From: Pseudomonadota bacterium | Lineage (GTDB): Bacteria > Pseudomonadota > Alphaproteobacteria > Sphingomonadales > Sphingomonadaceae | NCBI GenBank assembly: GCA_018240895.1 | Contig: JAFEEX010000053.1 | Coordinates: 1-32,390 of the forward strand | Direction: 5' to 3' | Length of the DNA stretch: 32,390 nt | In this document: one piece after another, positions 26,448 to 32,390 of the stretch | Layout of the letters: each line of letters opens with the position of its first letter | Position numbering within the stretch: position 1 is the first letter of the stretch | Notes under the pieces: model-generated | Seen by the model: the letters and a program-made list of their open reading frames with translations, nothing else | Databases searched by the model: none | What the model was told of the DNA's origin: nothing | Program-made: the position numbers and the translations under genes

Positions 26448-27431
26448 TCAATTGATTTTTACTTTGAAGCTGATGGACTGATCGGCGGACCCGCCGGCGA
26501 CATTACCCAGGTTCACGTCGACGCCCGATGCCTGGCTCGCCTGACCGGCGTCCGTATCGGCGCTGTCAGTCAGCACGGCGGCGCCCAGTTTCAGCGTCCC
26601 CGCCTGATAGGTGGTGCCGGTCGGGATAACGTCAGTGATGTGCAGGCCGTTTGCCGTGCCGGAACCCGTCACGTGCGAGGCGATGGTGTATGTCACCACC
26701 GCGCCGGGAACCGGGGTCGTGCCGCCAAACGGATCGGCAATGACTGCCGATTTGATCAGCGTAACCGCGGCCAGGCTGGCGATGATCGCATCTTGACCGC
26801 TGGCAACGCCGGTTGAGCTGCCAACAACGGCATCCACCCCGCCAACGCCGCCATGAGACACCAGAGTACCCGGGGTTCCGTTGCCGATCGATGACGTTGC
26901 GGTCAGCTTGACCTGGCTGGTGGTGTTGTCGGTCGCGCCCGATGCGGGCAGGCCCACAAGCACGAACACCTTGATGGAACCGTCGGCGTTGATGAGCGGG
27001 GTGGCACTGCCGGTTGTATAGACAGTGTCGGTGCCCGGATCATAGACGCCGTTGTTGTTGCTATCGATAACGACCTGCTGGATCGTTCCGTTATAGGAAT
27101 TGCCGCTGACATTCGGATCAGCCGCAAGCGTGAAGGTGCTTGGCCCGTTGCCGGTGTTGGTGACCGAATAGGTCAGCACTGCCGGCGAAGACGACGCGGG
27201 AACCGGTGCGCTGTTAAGGCCGGCCACGGCAACGTCGATCAACTGATCCACAGTGACGGCAACCGTGTTGGAGGTGACCGTGTTGGTCGCCGAACCAGAG
27301 TTATAGGTAGCGGTCGCCGTGTTTTGAATCGAAGTTCCGGCGGGCACACCGCTGGCCAGCGCGGGGCTGGCTGCGACGGCAGCGGTAAGCGCAATTGTGG
27401 CGACGACAGGCTTGATAAGGTGACTGTTCAT
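26448..27431 (-). CDS. Secreted DUF11-type repeat protein, 327 aa (first gene of operon)
   Basis: Exported protein of unknown function. A signal peptide covers residues 1-26 (cleavage ALA/SG). The mature N-terminus GTSIQNTATATYNSGSA leads into TSNTVAVTVDQL. An acidic loop DSNNNGVYDPGTD (about 122-134) resembles calcium-binding loops of repeat proteins. The C-terminal 105 residues are DUF11-like (LIKSAVIADPFGG, VPGAVVTYTI, ITDVIPTGTTYQAGTLKLG) and end in SISFKVKIN. It is a paralogue of the 378-aa protein with the same order of blocks. Its ribosome binding site is poor (GGGGG only one base before the ATG). As first gene it should be driven from the 27432-27600 region. Confidence 0.87.
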   Translation of the reverse strand: MNSHLIKPVVATIALTAAVAASPALASGVPAGTSIQNTATATYNSGSATNTVTSNTVAVTVDQLIDVAVAGLNSAPVPASSSPAVLTYSVTNTGNGPSTFTLAADPNVSGNSYNGTIQQVVIDSNNNGVYDPGTDTVYTTGSATPLINADGSIKVFVLVGLPASGATDNTTSQVKLTATSSIGNGTPGTLVSHGGVGGVDAVVGSSTGVASGQDAIIASLAAVTLIKSAVIADPFGGTTPVPGAVVTYTIASHVTGSGTANGLHITDVIPTGTTYQAGTLKLGAAVLTDSADTDAGQASQASGVDVNLGNVAGGSADQSISFKVKIN

Positions 27432-27844
27432 GCCCCCTGTCTACCATTCGATGGTTACCAACCCGTTTAGAAATAGGTACTTTCCCTGAGCGTTCGGGCA
27501 GAACGCCCAAATTGGCCGCAAACGATTGCTGTTGGGGTGAAATTTCGCGCTATTCCGAAAGGCGTGTGAGTTTGCGCCACGACGGTGATTGCGCCTGAGC
27601 CGGTGTTCCCGGAGATACCCTGCGCAGATCTTTGGGCGGTGCGCTAACAGGTTTGGCGGACCTGCTGAGCGCGGGTTCGAACCATCTTACTGAAATGTTA
27701 CGAGAATGGAACAACATTCTCCAGCATTCCAGCCTTGGTCAGAATCAGGCCCAAAACACCAATGAACGGAAGGACGAGCGCGCCCCGCGCGATGGCCTCC
27801 CGGCTGTCGGGCGGAGGCGCAAGATAGCATAAGAGGGGGCTGGC
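27432..27844. other. 413-base non-coding region: DUF11 operon leader and mobilization upstream region
   Basis: No credible gene lies here. The left part holds the leader of the DUF11 operon, with two overlapping dyads: ACCAT-TCG-ATGGT (27443-27455) and GGTT-ACC-AACC (27453-27463). The minus-strand GTAACCAT within them differs by one base from the CtrA half site TTAACCAT. The right part is the upstream region of mobC, with two hairpins (27702-27721 and 27795-27818), and GAGGGGG as the mobC ribosome binding site. The junction between chromosome and mobile element probably falls in this stretch, but no att repeat can be shown. Confidence 0.6.
27702..27721. other. Candidate oriT hairpin upstream of mobC
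   Basis: GAGAATG (27702-27708), a 6-base loop GAACAA and CATTCTC (27715-27721) form a perfect 7-bp stem about 120 bases upstream of mobC. Transfer origins of mobilizable elements usually have such an inverted repeat beside the nick site and lie next to the mobC/relaxase genes. A second, GC-rich hairpin (GCCTCC/GGAGGC, 27795-27818) is closer to mobC and is an alternative. No known nick sequence is recognised. Confidence 0.4.
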
Positions 27845-28210
27845 ATGGCAAAACGCCCGGCCCCGTTCTCTCTCCGGCTTACATTCGAGCAGCGCGCCCG
27901 GCTAGAACGGGACGCCGGGGATATGTCCCTGAGCGCCTATATCCAGTCACGCCTCTTCGATACAGAAAATCCTACGCCGCGCCGCCGGGGCAAACGGCCC
28001 GTGAAAGATCATCAGGCCTTGGCTCAGGTTCTCGGGCTGTTGGGTCAATCCCGCTTATCGTCGAACCTGAACCAGTTGGCGCGATCTGCCAATTCCGGGA
28101 GCCTGCCTGTCACGCCGGACACGGAGGCCGCGCTTATGACGGCGGCGGCAGATATTCAGGAAATCCGCCGAATCTTGATCGAAGCCCTCAATCTGGAGGC
28201 GAGGCCATGA
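27845..28210 (+). CDS. mobC: MobC-like relaxosome accessory protein
   Basis: 121-aa basic protein of the plasmid mobilization MobC kind, which helps the relaxase melt and bind the transfer origin. The N-terminal part (FSLRLTFEQRARLERDAGDM, then SLSAYIQSRLF) reads as a ribbon-helix-helix type DNA-binding fold. A basic linker PRRRGKRPVKD follows, then the MobC-typical segment SSNLNQLARSANSGSLPVTP and a helical C-terminus. A GAGGGGG ribosome binding site lies 7 bases upstream. The stop overlaps the relaxase start (ATGA), so the two are translationally coupled. The symbol is given by family role; the exact subfamily is not established. Confidence 0.85.
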   Translation: MAKRPAPFSLRLTFEQRARLERDAGDMSLSAYIQSRLFDTENPTPRRRGKRPVKDHQALAQVLGLLGQSRLSSNLNQLARSANSGSLPVTPDTEAALMTAAADIQEIRRILIEALNLEARP

Positions 28211-29493
28211 TCGTCAAAGCCTCACAGCGGAGCGGCGCGAAGCAACTCGGGATGCACCTCCTGAAAACGGAGGAAAACGAACACGTTGAGATTCACGAGG
28301 TCAGCGGCTTCATGTCCGATGACCTGATGGGGGCAATGAAGGAAGCCCACGCCCTGTCCTTGGGGACCAAGTGCAGGCAATATTTGTTCTCCGTTTCGCT
28401 CAATCCGCCCTCCACTGAATCCGTCCGGCCAGAAGTATTTGAGCAGGCCTGCAATATGATTGAAGAGCGACTGGGCCTGACGGGCCAGCCGCGCATGATC
28501 GTATTCCATGAGAAAGAGGGCCGTCGCCACGCTCATGCGGTCTGGTCGCGGATTCACGCAGAAACCATGACCGCGAAACCGCTCCCATTCTTCAAGCAAA
28601 AGCTCAACGGCATCGCCAAGGAACTCTATCTTGAAAACGGCTGGTCGATGCCGGATGGATTCCGTGATCCCAACTTGCGCGATCCCCGCAATTTCACCTT
28701 GGACGAGTGGCAGCAGGCAAAACGCGCCCAGCTTGATCCTCGGGAACTCAAGGCGACCGTGCAGGATTGCTGGAACAGGTCCGACAATGGTGTAGCCTTC
28801 GCGAAGGCTCTGGAAGAACGCGGCCTGTTTCTTGCCCAAGGGGATCGGCGCGGCCACGTCGCGATGACTATTGATGGGGAGGTTTTCTCCCTGTCGCGTC
28901 TGATCGGCAAAAAGGGCAAGGATGTGACGGCGAAGCTTGGCGATCCCAAGTTAGCCAGAAGCGTAGCCGATACCGCCCGATATATCGGCGAAACCATCGC
29001 ACCGCGCCTGTCTCGCTATATCTCGGAAGCGAAGCGGTTGGCATCCAACGCCATGAAGCCGCTCAATGAGCAACGGCAGAATATGAAGGGGCAGCATCAG
29101 CAGGAGCGCAAGCTTCTGGCTGATAAACAGCAACAGCGTCATCTGGCGGAGCAACAGGCGCGGTCTGCCCGTGTCCGGACGGGCGCGAAAGGCGTCTGGG
29201 ATATTCTGACCGGACGCTATTTCAAGGTGCGGAAACAGAACGAAATGGAGGCGCATTTCAGCCTTCAGCGTGATCGCGCCCAAAGGCATGATCTGGTTTC
29301 CGCGCAACTCAAGGAACGGCAAACCCTGCAATCCCAGATTGTCGCCCAGCGTGAACGCAGTGCTCGGCAACTGCTCGGACTATATCGCGATGCGTCCCAA
29401 TATCGCCGTGTCATGCGCGACGGGCAGTTCGAACGAGGAAGTAGGGATCAATCCCGGTCATCTGCGCCGCGCGGTCCCGAACTGGGCAGGTAA
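28207..29493 (+). CDS. Relaxase / mobilization nuclease (MobA/VirD2-like domain)
   Basis: Nicks and leads the transferred DNA strand in conjugative mobilization. The 428-aa protein has the relaxase domain in its first 170 residues: MIVKASQRSGAKQL, YLFSVSLNPP, and the metal-binding histidine motif HEKEGRRHAHAVWSRIH with His101, His108 and His110. The place where VirD2/TraI relatives have the nicking tyrosine (L-x2-Y-L/I) reads LGMHLL, with His17. The middle part (DPRNFTLDEWQQAKRAQLDP, GDRRGHVAMTIDGEVFSLSR) is conserved in chromosomal and plasmid mobilization proteins of alphaproteobacteria. The C-terminus is a glutamine-rich coiled coil (QQQRHLAEQQARSAR). No helicase or primase domain is present, consistent with a mobilizable rather than self-transmissible element. 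Confidence 0.88.
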   Translation: MIVKASQRSGAKQLGMHLLKTEENEHVEIHEVSGFMSDDLMGAMKEAHALSLGTKCRQYLFSVSLNPPSTESVRPEVFEQACNMIEERLGLTGQPRMIVFHEKEGRRHAHAVWSRIHAETMTAKPLPFFKQKLNGIAKELYLENGWSMPDGFRDPNLRDPRNFTLDEWQQAKRAQLDPRELKATVQDCWNRSDNGVAFAKALEERGLFLAQGDRRGHVAMTIDGEVFSLSRLIGKKGKDVTAKLGDPKLARSVADTARYIGETIAPRLSRYISEAKRLASNAMKPLNEQRQNMKGQHQQERKLLADKQQQRHLAEQQARSARVRTGAKGVWDILTGRYFKVRKQNEMEAHFSLQRDRAQRHDLVSAQLKERQTLQSQIVAQRERSARQLLGLYRDASQYRRVMRDGQFERGSRDQSRSSAPRGPELGR

Positions 29494-29701
29494 GTCATTC
29501 TCGCCTGAAGCGGCAATCTGCGTGGTTCTGCGCGAGCGTCTCTGCCATTTACCTGATTTCTTCTGTCGCTTTTCCACCCCGCCGGGGCGCTGGTTGGGTC
29601 TTGTTATCCGACCATGAATGTCCGGGTGCAAGGCGCGGCTGCGCCGCTGGCCTTCTCCATATCCATTTCGCTTGGCGAGCAATGCACCTCATTCACGGCA
29701 C

Positions 29702-29760
29702 GGATTCCTGCCTCCTCAACGCGGCCCATCGGGGGCGGCGCAAGACAACAGGAGGAATCC
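29702..29760 (+). promoter_or_regulatory. Stem that sequesters the ribosome binding site of the 56-aa gene
   Basis: GGATTCCT (29702-29709) and CCT (29711-29713) can pair with AGGAATCC (29753-29760) and AGG (29750-29752), with one bulged G at 29710. The right arm contains the whole AGGAGG ribosome binding site and ends at the base before the ATG at 29761. Translation of the small gene could therefore depend on opening this stem, for example by an upstream translating ribosome or a bound protein. Confidence 0.5.
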
Positions 29761-29931
29761 ATGTTCAAAATGACCAAAGACGATCTGGCCAAGAAAACCG
29801 ACGCGCAACTCACCGCGCTGTTTCAGGAGACTAGCAAAGGCCTGATCGCCACCAAATCCGGCCTCGCATCGGCGCAATCGCTCTTGGTGATGATAAGCGC
29901 TGAAATCGCTCGGCGTGACCTGCGCCCGTAG
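29761..29931 (+). CDS. Small hypothetical protein (56 aa) downstream of the relaxase
   Basis: Short basic, helical protein starting MFKMTKDDLAKKTDAQLTAL and ending EIARRDLRP. Nothing identifies its function. The start at 29761 is supported by a strong AGGAGG 5 bases upstream; the frame stays open back to 29614 but that part is low quality and contains the hairpin. Its two helices (about 5-25 and 33-52) could form a small helical bundle. Position after mobC and the relaxase suggests an accessory of the mobilization module. The stop is 18 bases from the end of the convergent ardA. Confidence 0.6.
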   Translation: MFKMTKDDLAKKTDAQLTALFQETSKGLIATKSGLASAQSLLVMISAEIARRDLRP

Positions 29932-29949
29932 GCGCAGTGACGCGAGAGG

Positions 29950-30447
29950 TCAGCCGCACCTGTAAACGATGCGGCGACCAGAAACTGTGGTTTCGCTGTA
30001 GTCGCAGGCAAGATCGCGAGCAATCAGGTCATAGTCAAGATAGCAGGCGATGCGATCCGGGATGTCACCGAATAGCCCTTCATCTACAAACTGGCGGGCA
30101 AGTTCCGTCAGGCTGTCGATCTCGTAGAGGTCGATGTCGAGCCGGTCGGGATCACAATCGCGATCATAGCCGCACTCGCCGACTGCGATGATGAACCGGG
30201 TTTTCTCGTCGTCTCCCCATTCGTCGGCAAGGTTGATGAACCGAGCAATGTTGGCCTGATTGATGCCAAAGGCATCCGCGAAAGCGGCATCGAGGTCGTC
30301 GCCATCGATGAAATGAATCTCGAACTCCTCTATGGGCTGGCCGTAATCGTTCTGGGAGGCGCGGGCCTTGGCCTGATAATCGTCGAAGCTGTCTAAGTAG
30401 AAGCCTGTGGCGCTGATGTCATAGGGCTGTGCAAAGAATGTAGTCAT
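29950..30447 (-). CDS. ardA: Antirestriction protein ArdA
   Basis: 165-aa highly acidic DNA mimic that blocks type I restriction enzymes and helps mobile elements enter new hosts. Family features are the opening FFAQPYDISATGFYLDS, an Asp/Glu-rich middle (FEIHFIDGDDLDAAFADAFG, FINLADEWGDDEKTRF), and the C-terminal IPDRIACYLDYDLIARDLAC followed by a short tail. Length equals the plasmid and Tn916 types. The start at 30447 has GGAG 7-8 bases upstream; the frame is open further to 30645 but that extension is Arg/Ser-rich noise. Its ATG overlaps the ATG of a divergent small reading frame. It is not in the same operon as mobC and the relaxase, being on the opposite strand. Confidence 0.93.
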   Translation of the reverse strand: MTTFFAQPYDISATGFYLDSFDDYQAKARASQNDYGQPIEEFEIHFIDGDDLDAAFADAFGINQANIARFINLADEWGDDEKTRFIIAVGECGYDRDCDPDRLDIDLYEIDSLTELARQFVDEGLFGDIPDRIACYLDYDLIARDLACDYSETTVSGRRIVYRCG

Positions 30448-30682
30448 GTCCGAACTCCTTTCGCTGTTTCGTGAGGACGCGAAGGAGAGGGACCGGGGAA
30501 TAAGCCGGGAGGTCAGCCGGAAGGCGAAACAGGCAACACGGAAGCGAAGCGAACGGAGCGGGCAGCCTGTTGACCACACGGTGCGCCGGGCCATCGTCGC
30601 GGCATTAACTCGGGAAACGGCTGATGGAGAGTGGAGCAGCGGCAACCGTTCCAGCTTTCAGCGCGGTACGTTCAGTCCGTAA
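30446..30682 (+). CDS. Possible small basic protein divergent from ardA (78 aa)
   Basis: Open frame MSELLSLFREDAKERDRGIS onward, rich in Arg and Lys (SREVSRKAKQATRKRSE) and then VDHTVRRAIVAALTRE, which reads like a ribbon-helix-helix or accessory DNA-binding segment. The third-position GC content looks like that of a coding frame. Against it, no ribosome binding site is present, its start codon overlaps the ardA start codon on the other strand, and the last 25 bases overlap the end of the 235-aa gene. It could be a regulator of ardA or just a chance frame. Confidence 0.4.
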   Translation: MSELLSLFREDAKERDRGISREVSRKAKQATRKRSERSGQPVDHTVRRAIVAALTRETADGEWSSGNRSSFQRGTFSP

Positions 30683-31365
30683 TCGGCTTCAAGCATGTCG
30701 ATAATCTTGACCAACGCGCGGTAGATGCTGAGTTGGTTGGCTCCGAACCGATAATGTCCAGAAACAAGCTCCTCGGGCTGCAAATCTTCAAAGCGCCCTC
30801 GACGTTTTGCGGGCTCACCGTTGCGGAGGACAGTGACAGGATAGCGGAATGATCGACCTTCGCCTTCCCAGACGCCCCACGAGCTATAGTTCTGGATGTT
30901 GTCGTTATAGCACTCGTCGCCGATGATTGATTCCATTCGGATCAGCAGGTCGCGGATAGGGCCGATCTTGGCCCGCGTGTCGCGCACATAGCGGAAATGC
31001 TGCATACCTCCGCTTACCTCGTCGAGCTGCGATGAATACCAGTCATGTTCCGCTGCGGCTTTGCGCTTCAGCTCAGCGAAAACTTCGGCAGGGACGTCCT
31101 CGGGAGGGTCTTCAAGCTCTGCATAGGCTTCAACTTCATCTTCGACGAATGTGGCGCGATCTTCCCACAAATTGCTGTATTCGTTGGCCCAAGCGAGGAT
31201 CTTGTCCCTTACCGCAAGGGCAGGACCAAAATCCATCGCTTGGATTGCTAGATAACCTCTGGTTCCCTCGTCGATGTAATATTCCTGCATATCGGCATCA
31301 TTTGGCCACTCATCTTTCGCGGCAGACTTGATAGCTGCAAGAATATCGGCGGGAACATTGGTCAT
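30658..31365 (-). CDS. Hypothetical protein coupled to the type III restriction gene (235 aa)
   Basis: Unrecognised acidic cytoplasmic protein with no signal peptide or membrane segment. It begins MTNVPADILAAIKSAAKDEW and contains an acidic helical middle (EDPPEDVPAEVFAELKRKAA). The C-terminal part is richer in aromatic residues (YSSWGVWEGEGRSFRYPVTV) and ends IIDMLEADYGLNVPR. The start at 31365 has GGAG 11 bases upstream and lies 2 bases after the restriction gene stop; a TTG at 31374 would overlap that gene and has the GGAG too close. Tight spacing implies one transcript with the restriction subunit, so it may modulate or immunise against it (inference). Confidence 0.8.
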   Translation of the reverse strand: MTNVPADILAAIKSAAKDEWPNDADMQEYYIDEGTRGYLAIQAMDFGPALAVRDKILAWANEYSNLWEDRATFVEDEVEAYAELEDPPEDVPAEVFAELKRKAAAEHDWYSSQLDEVSGGMQHFRYVRDTRAKIGPIRDLLIRMESIIGDECYNDNIQNYSSWGVWEGEGRSFRYPVTVLRNGEPAKRRGRFEDLQPEELVSGHYRFGANQLSIYRALVKIIDMLEADYGLNVPR

Positions 31366-31367
31366 GT

Positions 31368-32390
31368 TCAGCAATGCTCCATAAGGTCGTCGATCTTCGT
31401 GGCCTTGATGTAGCTGGCCGGATTCTTGTCAACGGCGAGCGCCTTGAAGTGCGCTTCGCCACAGGCGATCTTCGCAGCTTCGTTGTCGCGGAGGTCGTCA
31501 GTGAACAGGCTGCCCTTCGTCTCGATAACGAAATAGAGGCGTTCACCGCCCTCAACCTGCACCAGTACCGCCCAATCGGGATTGTAAGTGCCGAGCGGCG
31601 TCGGGACTTTGAACCAGCCGGGCAGTTTGGCGTAAACCTTCACAGCCTCGTTCTTTTCGAGCTGTTCCGCGAAGGTGCGTTCGACGCCGCCGGAATCGTA
31701 AATGACGTGCTCGAACACGGATTTCTGCGTGTCCTGAAGCATATTCTTGAGGTAGCCGGTCAGTTCCTCCTGCTCGAACAGTTCCTGCGCGTAGAAATGG
31801 TCGTCGCCGACACGCTGGTATTTGATGCCGTCAACAAGCGCGAGGCGCTTGGTGCGGTTGATGGTTTCCGCCGCCAATTCAATGAAGGCTTGAGGGTTGC
31901 GCTTGAAGTCGCCAAGTCTGCCGCTCTCGGTCAGGATTGTGACGAGGCTGCGGCGGGTGAGCTGGGTGCGGTCCTGCAAGTCGGTCAGCACGTCAGGAAG
32001 GGCAATATCGCCTTCCTCAATCATCACAGGACCAGAGATCGAGGTTTCCTTGGCAATCACGCCGCCTTGACCGATGGCAAGGTCGGCTTTGCGGATGACC
32101 GCCTTCGCCTTGGTGATTGGCGCGGCATTGGCGATTGCCTTGGTGCAATCCTCGATAAGTTTGGCGTTGTCGAAATGAACGCGATAGGTCGTGCGATGCT
32201 TGATGCGGTCCCATAGCGCCTGAAATTCTGCGCTATGCAGGACTTCCTTGCGCACACGCACGGCCTTGCGGTCATCGGCGTTCTTTACGTCGAGCTTCCC
32301 TGCGATTTTCCGCAGAACTTCTTTGATTTGGGGAAGATGCGCCGCGTACTGGTCGGGGACGGTCAGCGTGTCCGTCGTCAGAACATTTGG
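31368..32390 (-). CDS. res: Type III restriction enzyme Res subunit, C-terminal part, truncated by window edge
   Basis: C-terminal 340 residues of a type III restriction endonuclease subunit, which cleaves DNA after ATP-driven communication between unmodified sites. The frame is open to base 32390 without a stop, so the helicase part lies outside. The PD-(D/E)xK nuclease is visible: YNPDWAVLVQ followed by YFVIETKGS, giving Asp...Glu-x-Lys. The preceding LTRRSLVTILTESGRL and QEELTGYLKNMLQDTQKSVF are typical of Res C-termini. The complete gene would be about 900-1000 codons. The partner methyltransferase (mod) is not in the window; it is usually upstream, which here means beyond the right edge. 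Confidence 0.88.
   Translation of the reverse strand, partial: PNVLTTDTLTVPDQYAAHLPQIKEVLRKIAGKLDVKNADDRKAVRVRKEVLHSAEFQALWDRIKHRTTYRVHFDNAKLIEDCTKAIANAAPITKAKAVIRKADLAIGQGGVIAKETSISGPVMIEEGDIALPDVLTDLQDRTQLTRRSLVTILTESGRLGDFKRNPQAFIELAAETINRTKRLALVDGIKYQRVGDDHFYAQELFEQEELTGYLKNMLQDTQKSVFEHVIYDSGGVERTFAEQLEKNEAVKVYAKLPGWFKVPTPLGTYNPDWAVLVQVEGGERLYFVIETKGSLFTDDLRDNEAAKIACGEAHFKALAVDKNPASYIKATKIDDLMEHC

Noticed and set aside
24756-27431. Repetitive Thr/Ala/Gly-coding DNA suggesting tandem repeats or a CRISPR array
   Set aside because: No regularly spaced identical units; the similarity is between paralogous proteins, not DNA repeats.
27670-27690. GCGGGTTCGAACC resembling a tRNA T-arm, possible att site in a tRNA gene
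   Set aside because: The 3' half does not pair with GCGGG, and no acceptor or anticodon stem can be built around it.
27632-27832. 66-aa plus-strand frame upstream of mobC
   Set aside because: Only a TTG start, no ribosome binding site, and it covers the hairpins of the transfer-origin candidate region.
29620-29660. GGCGC-GGCT-GCGCC stem as a relaxase terminator
   Set aside because: Short stem without a T-run and more than 130 bases after the relaxase stop; not convincing.
30448-30645. N-terminal extension of ardA to 30645
   Set aside because: Arg/Ser-rich sequence unlike the acidic ArdA; the start at 30447 has a good ribosome binding site and gives the family length.
31374-32216. 280-aa plus-strand frame over the restriction gene
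   Set aside because: The minus strand encodes the Res nuclease motifs and the coupled downstream gene; the plus frame has no recognisable domain.

Overview
The window looks like a chromosome segment of a GC-rich alphaproteobacterium, most likely a sphingomonad (Novosphingobium/Sphingobium/Erythrobacter type). This rests on the dnaK-dnaJ pair, the PhaR regulator, a patatin-related protein of the TIGR03607 kind, a PDH E2 with a single lipoyl domain, and a secreted DUF11 cluster. The genus assignment is inference; no rRNA or other decisive marker is present.

Positions 1-19557 are core chromosome: the 3' end of dnaK, dnaJ, a convergent patatin-like lipase, then radA, cvpA, an IscU-like scaffold, an MHS-type MFS transporter, alanine racemase and phaR. 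A tightly coupled proS - M28 peptidase - rnr run follows. After it come a convergent universal stress protein gene, an operon of PDH E2 - hotdog thioesterase - dihydrolipoamide dehydrogenase, and a small membrane protein.

Positions 19554-27431 hold a four-gene operon on the minus strand. Transcription order is a 327-aa, a 158-aa and a 378-aa secreted DUF11-type protein, then a 1714-aa protein with an N-terminal Ig-like/DUF11 region and a long C-terminal part that reads as an outer-membrane beta-barrel. This is the best candidate in the window for a poorly described system: a barrel-anchored surface structure with small secreted partners that share an N-terminal motif with the large protein.

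Positions about 27.5 kb to the end look like one end of a mobilizable element. They carry a MobC-like accessory protein, a relaxase with histidine where tyrosine is expected, a 56-aa protein whose ribosome binding site lies in a predicted stem, the antirestriction protein ArdA, an unknown 235-aa protein, and the C-terminal part of a type III restriction enzyme that runs off the window. No integrase, att site or methyltransferase gene is visible. No rRNA, tRNA, CRISPR array or insertion sequence was found.
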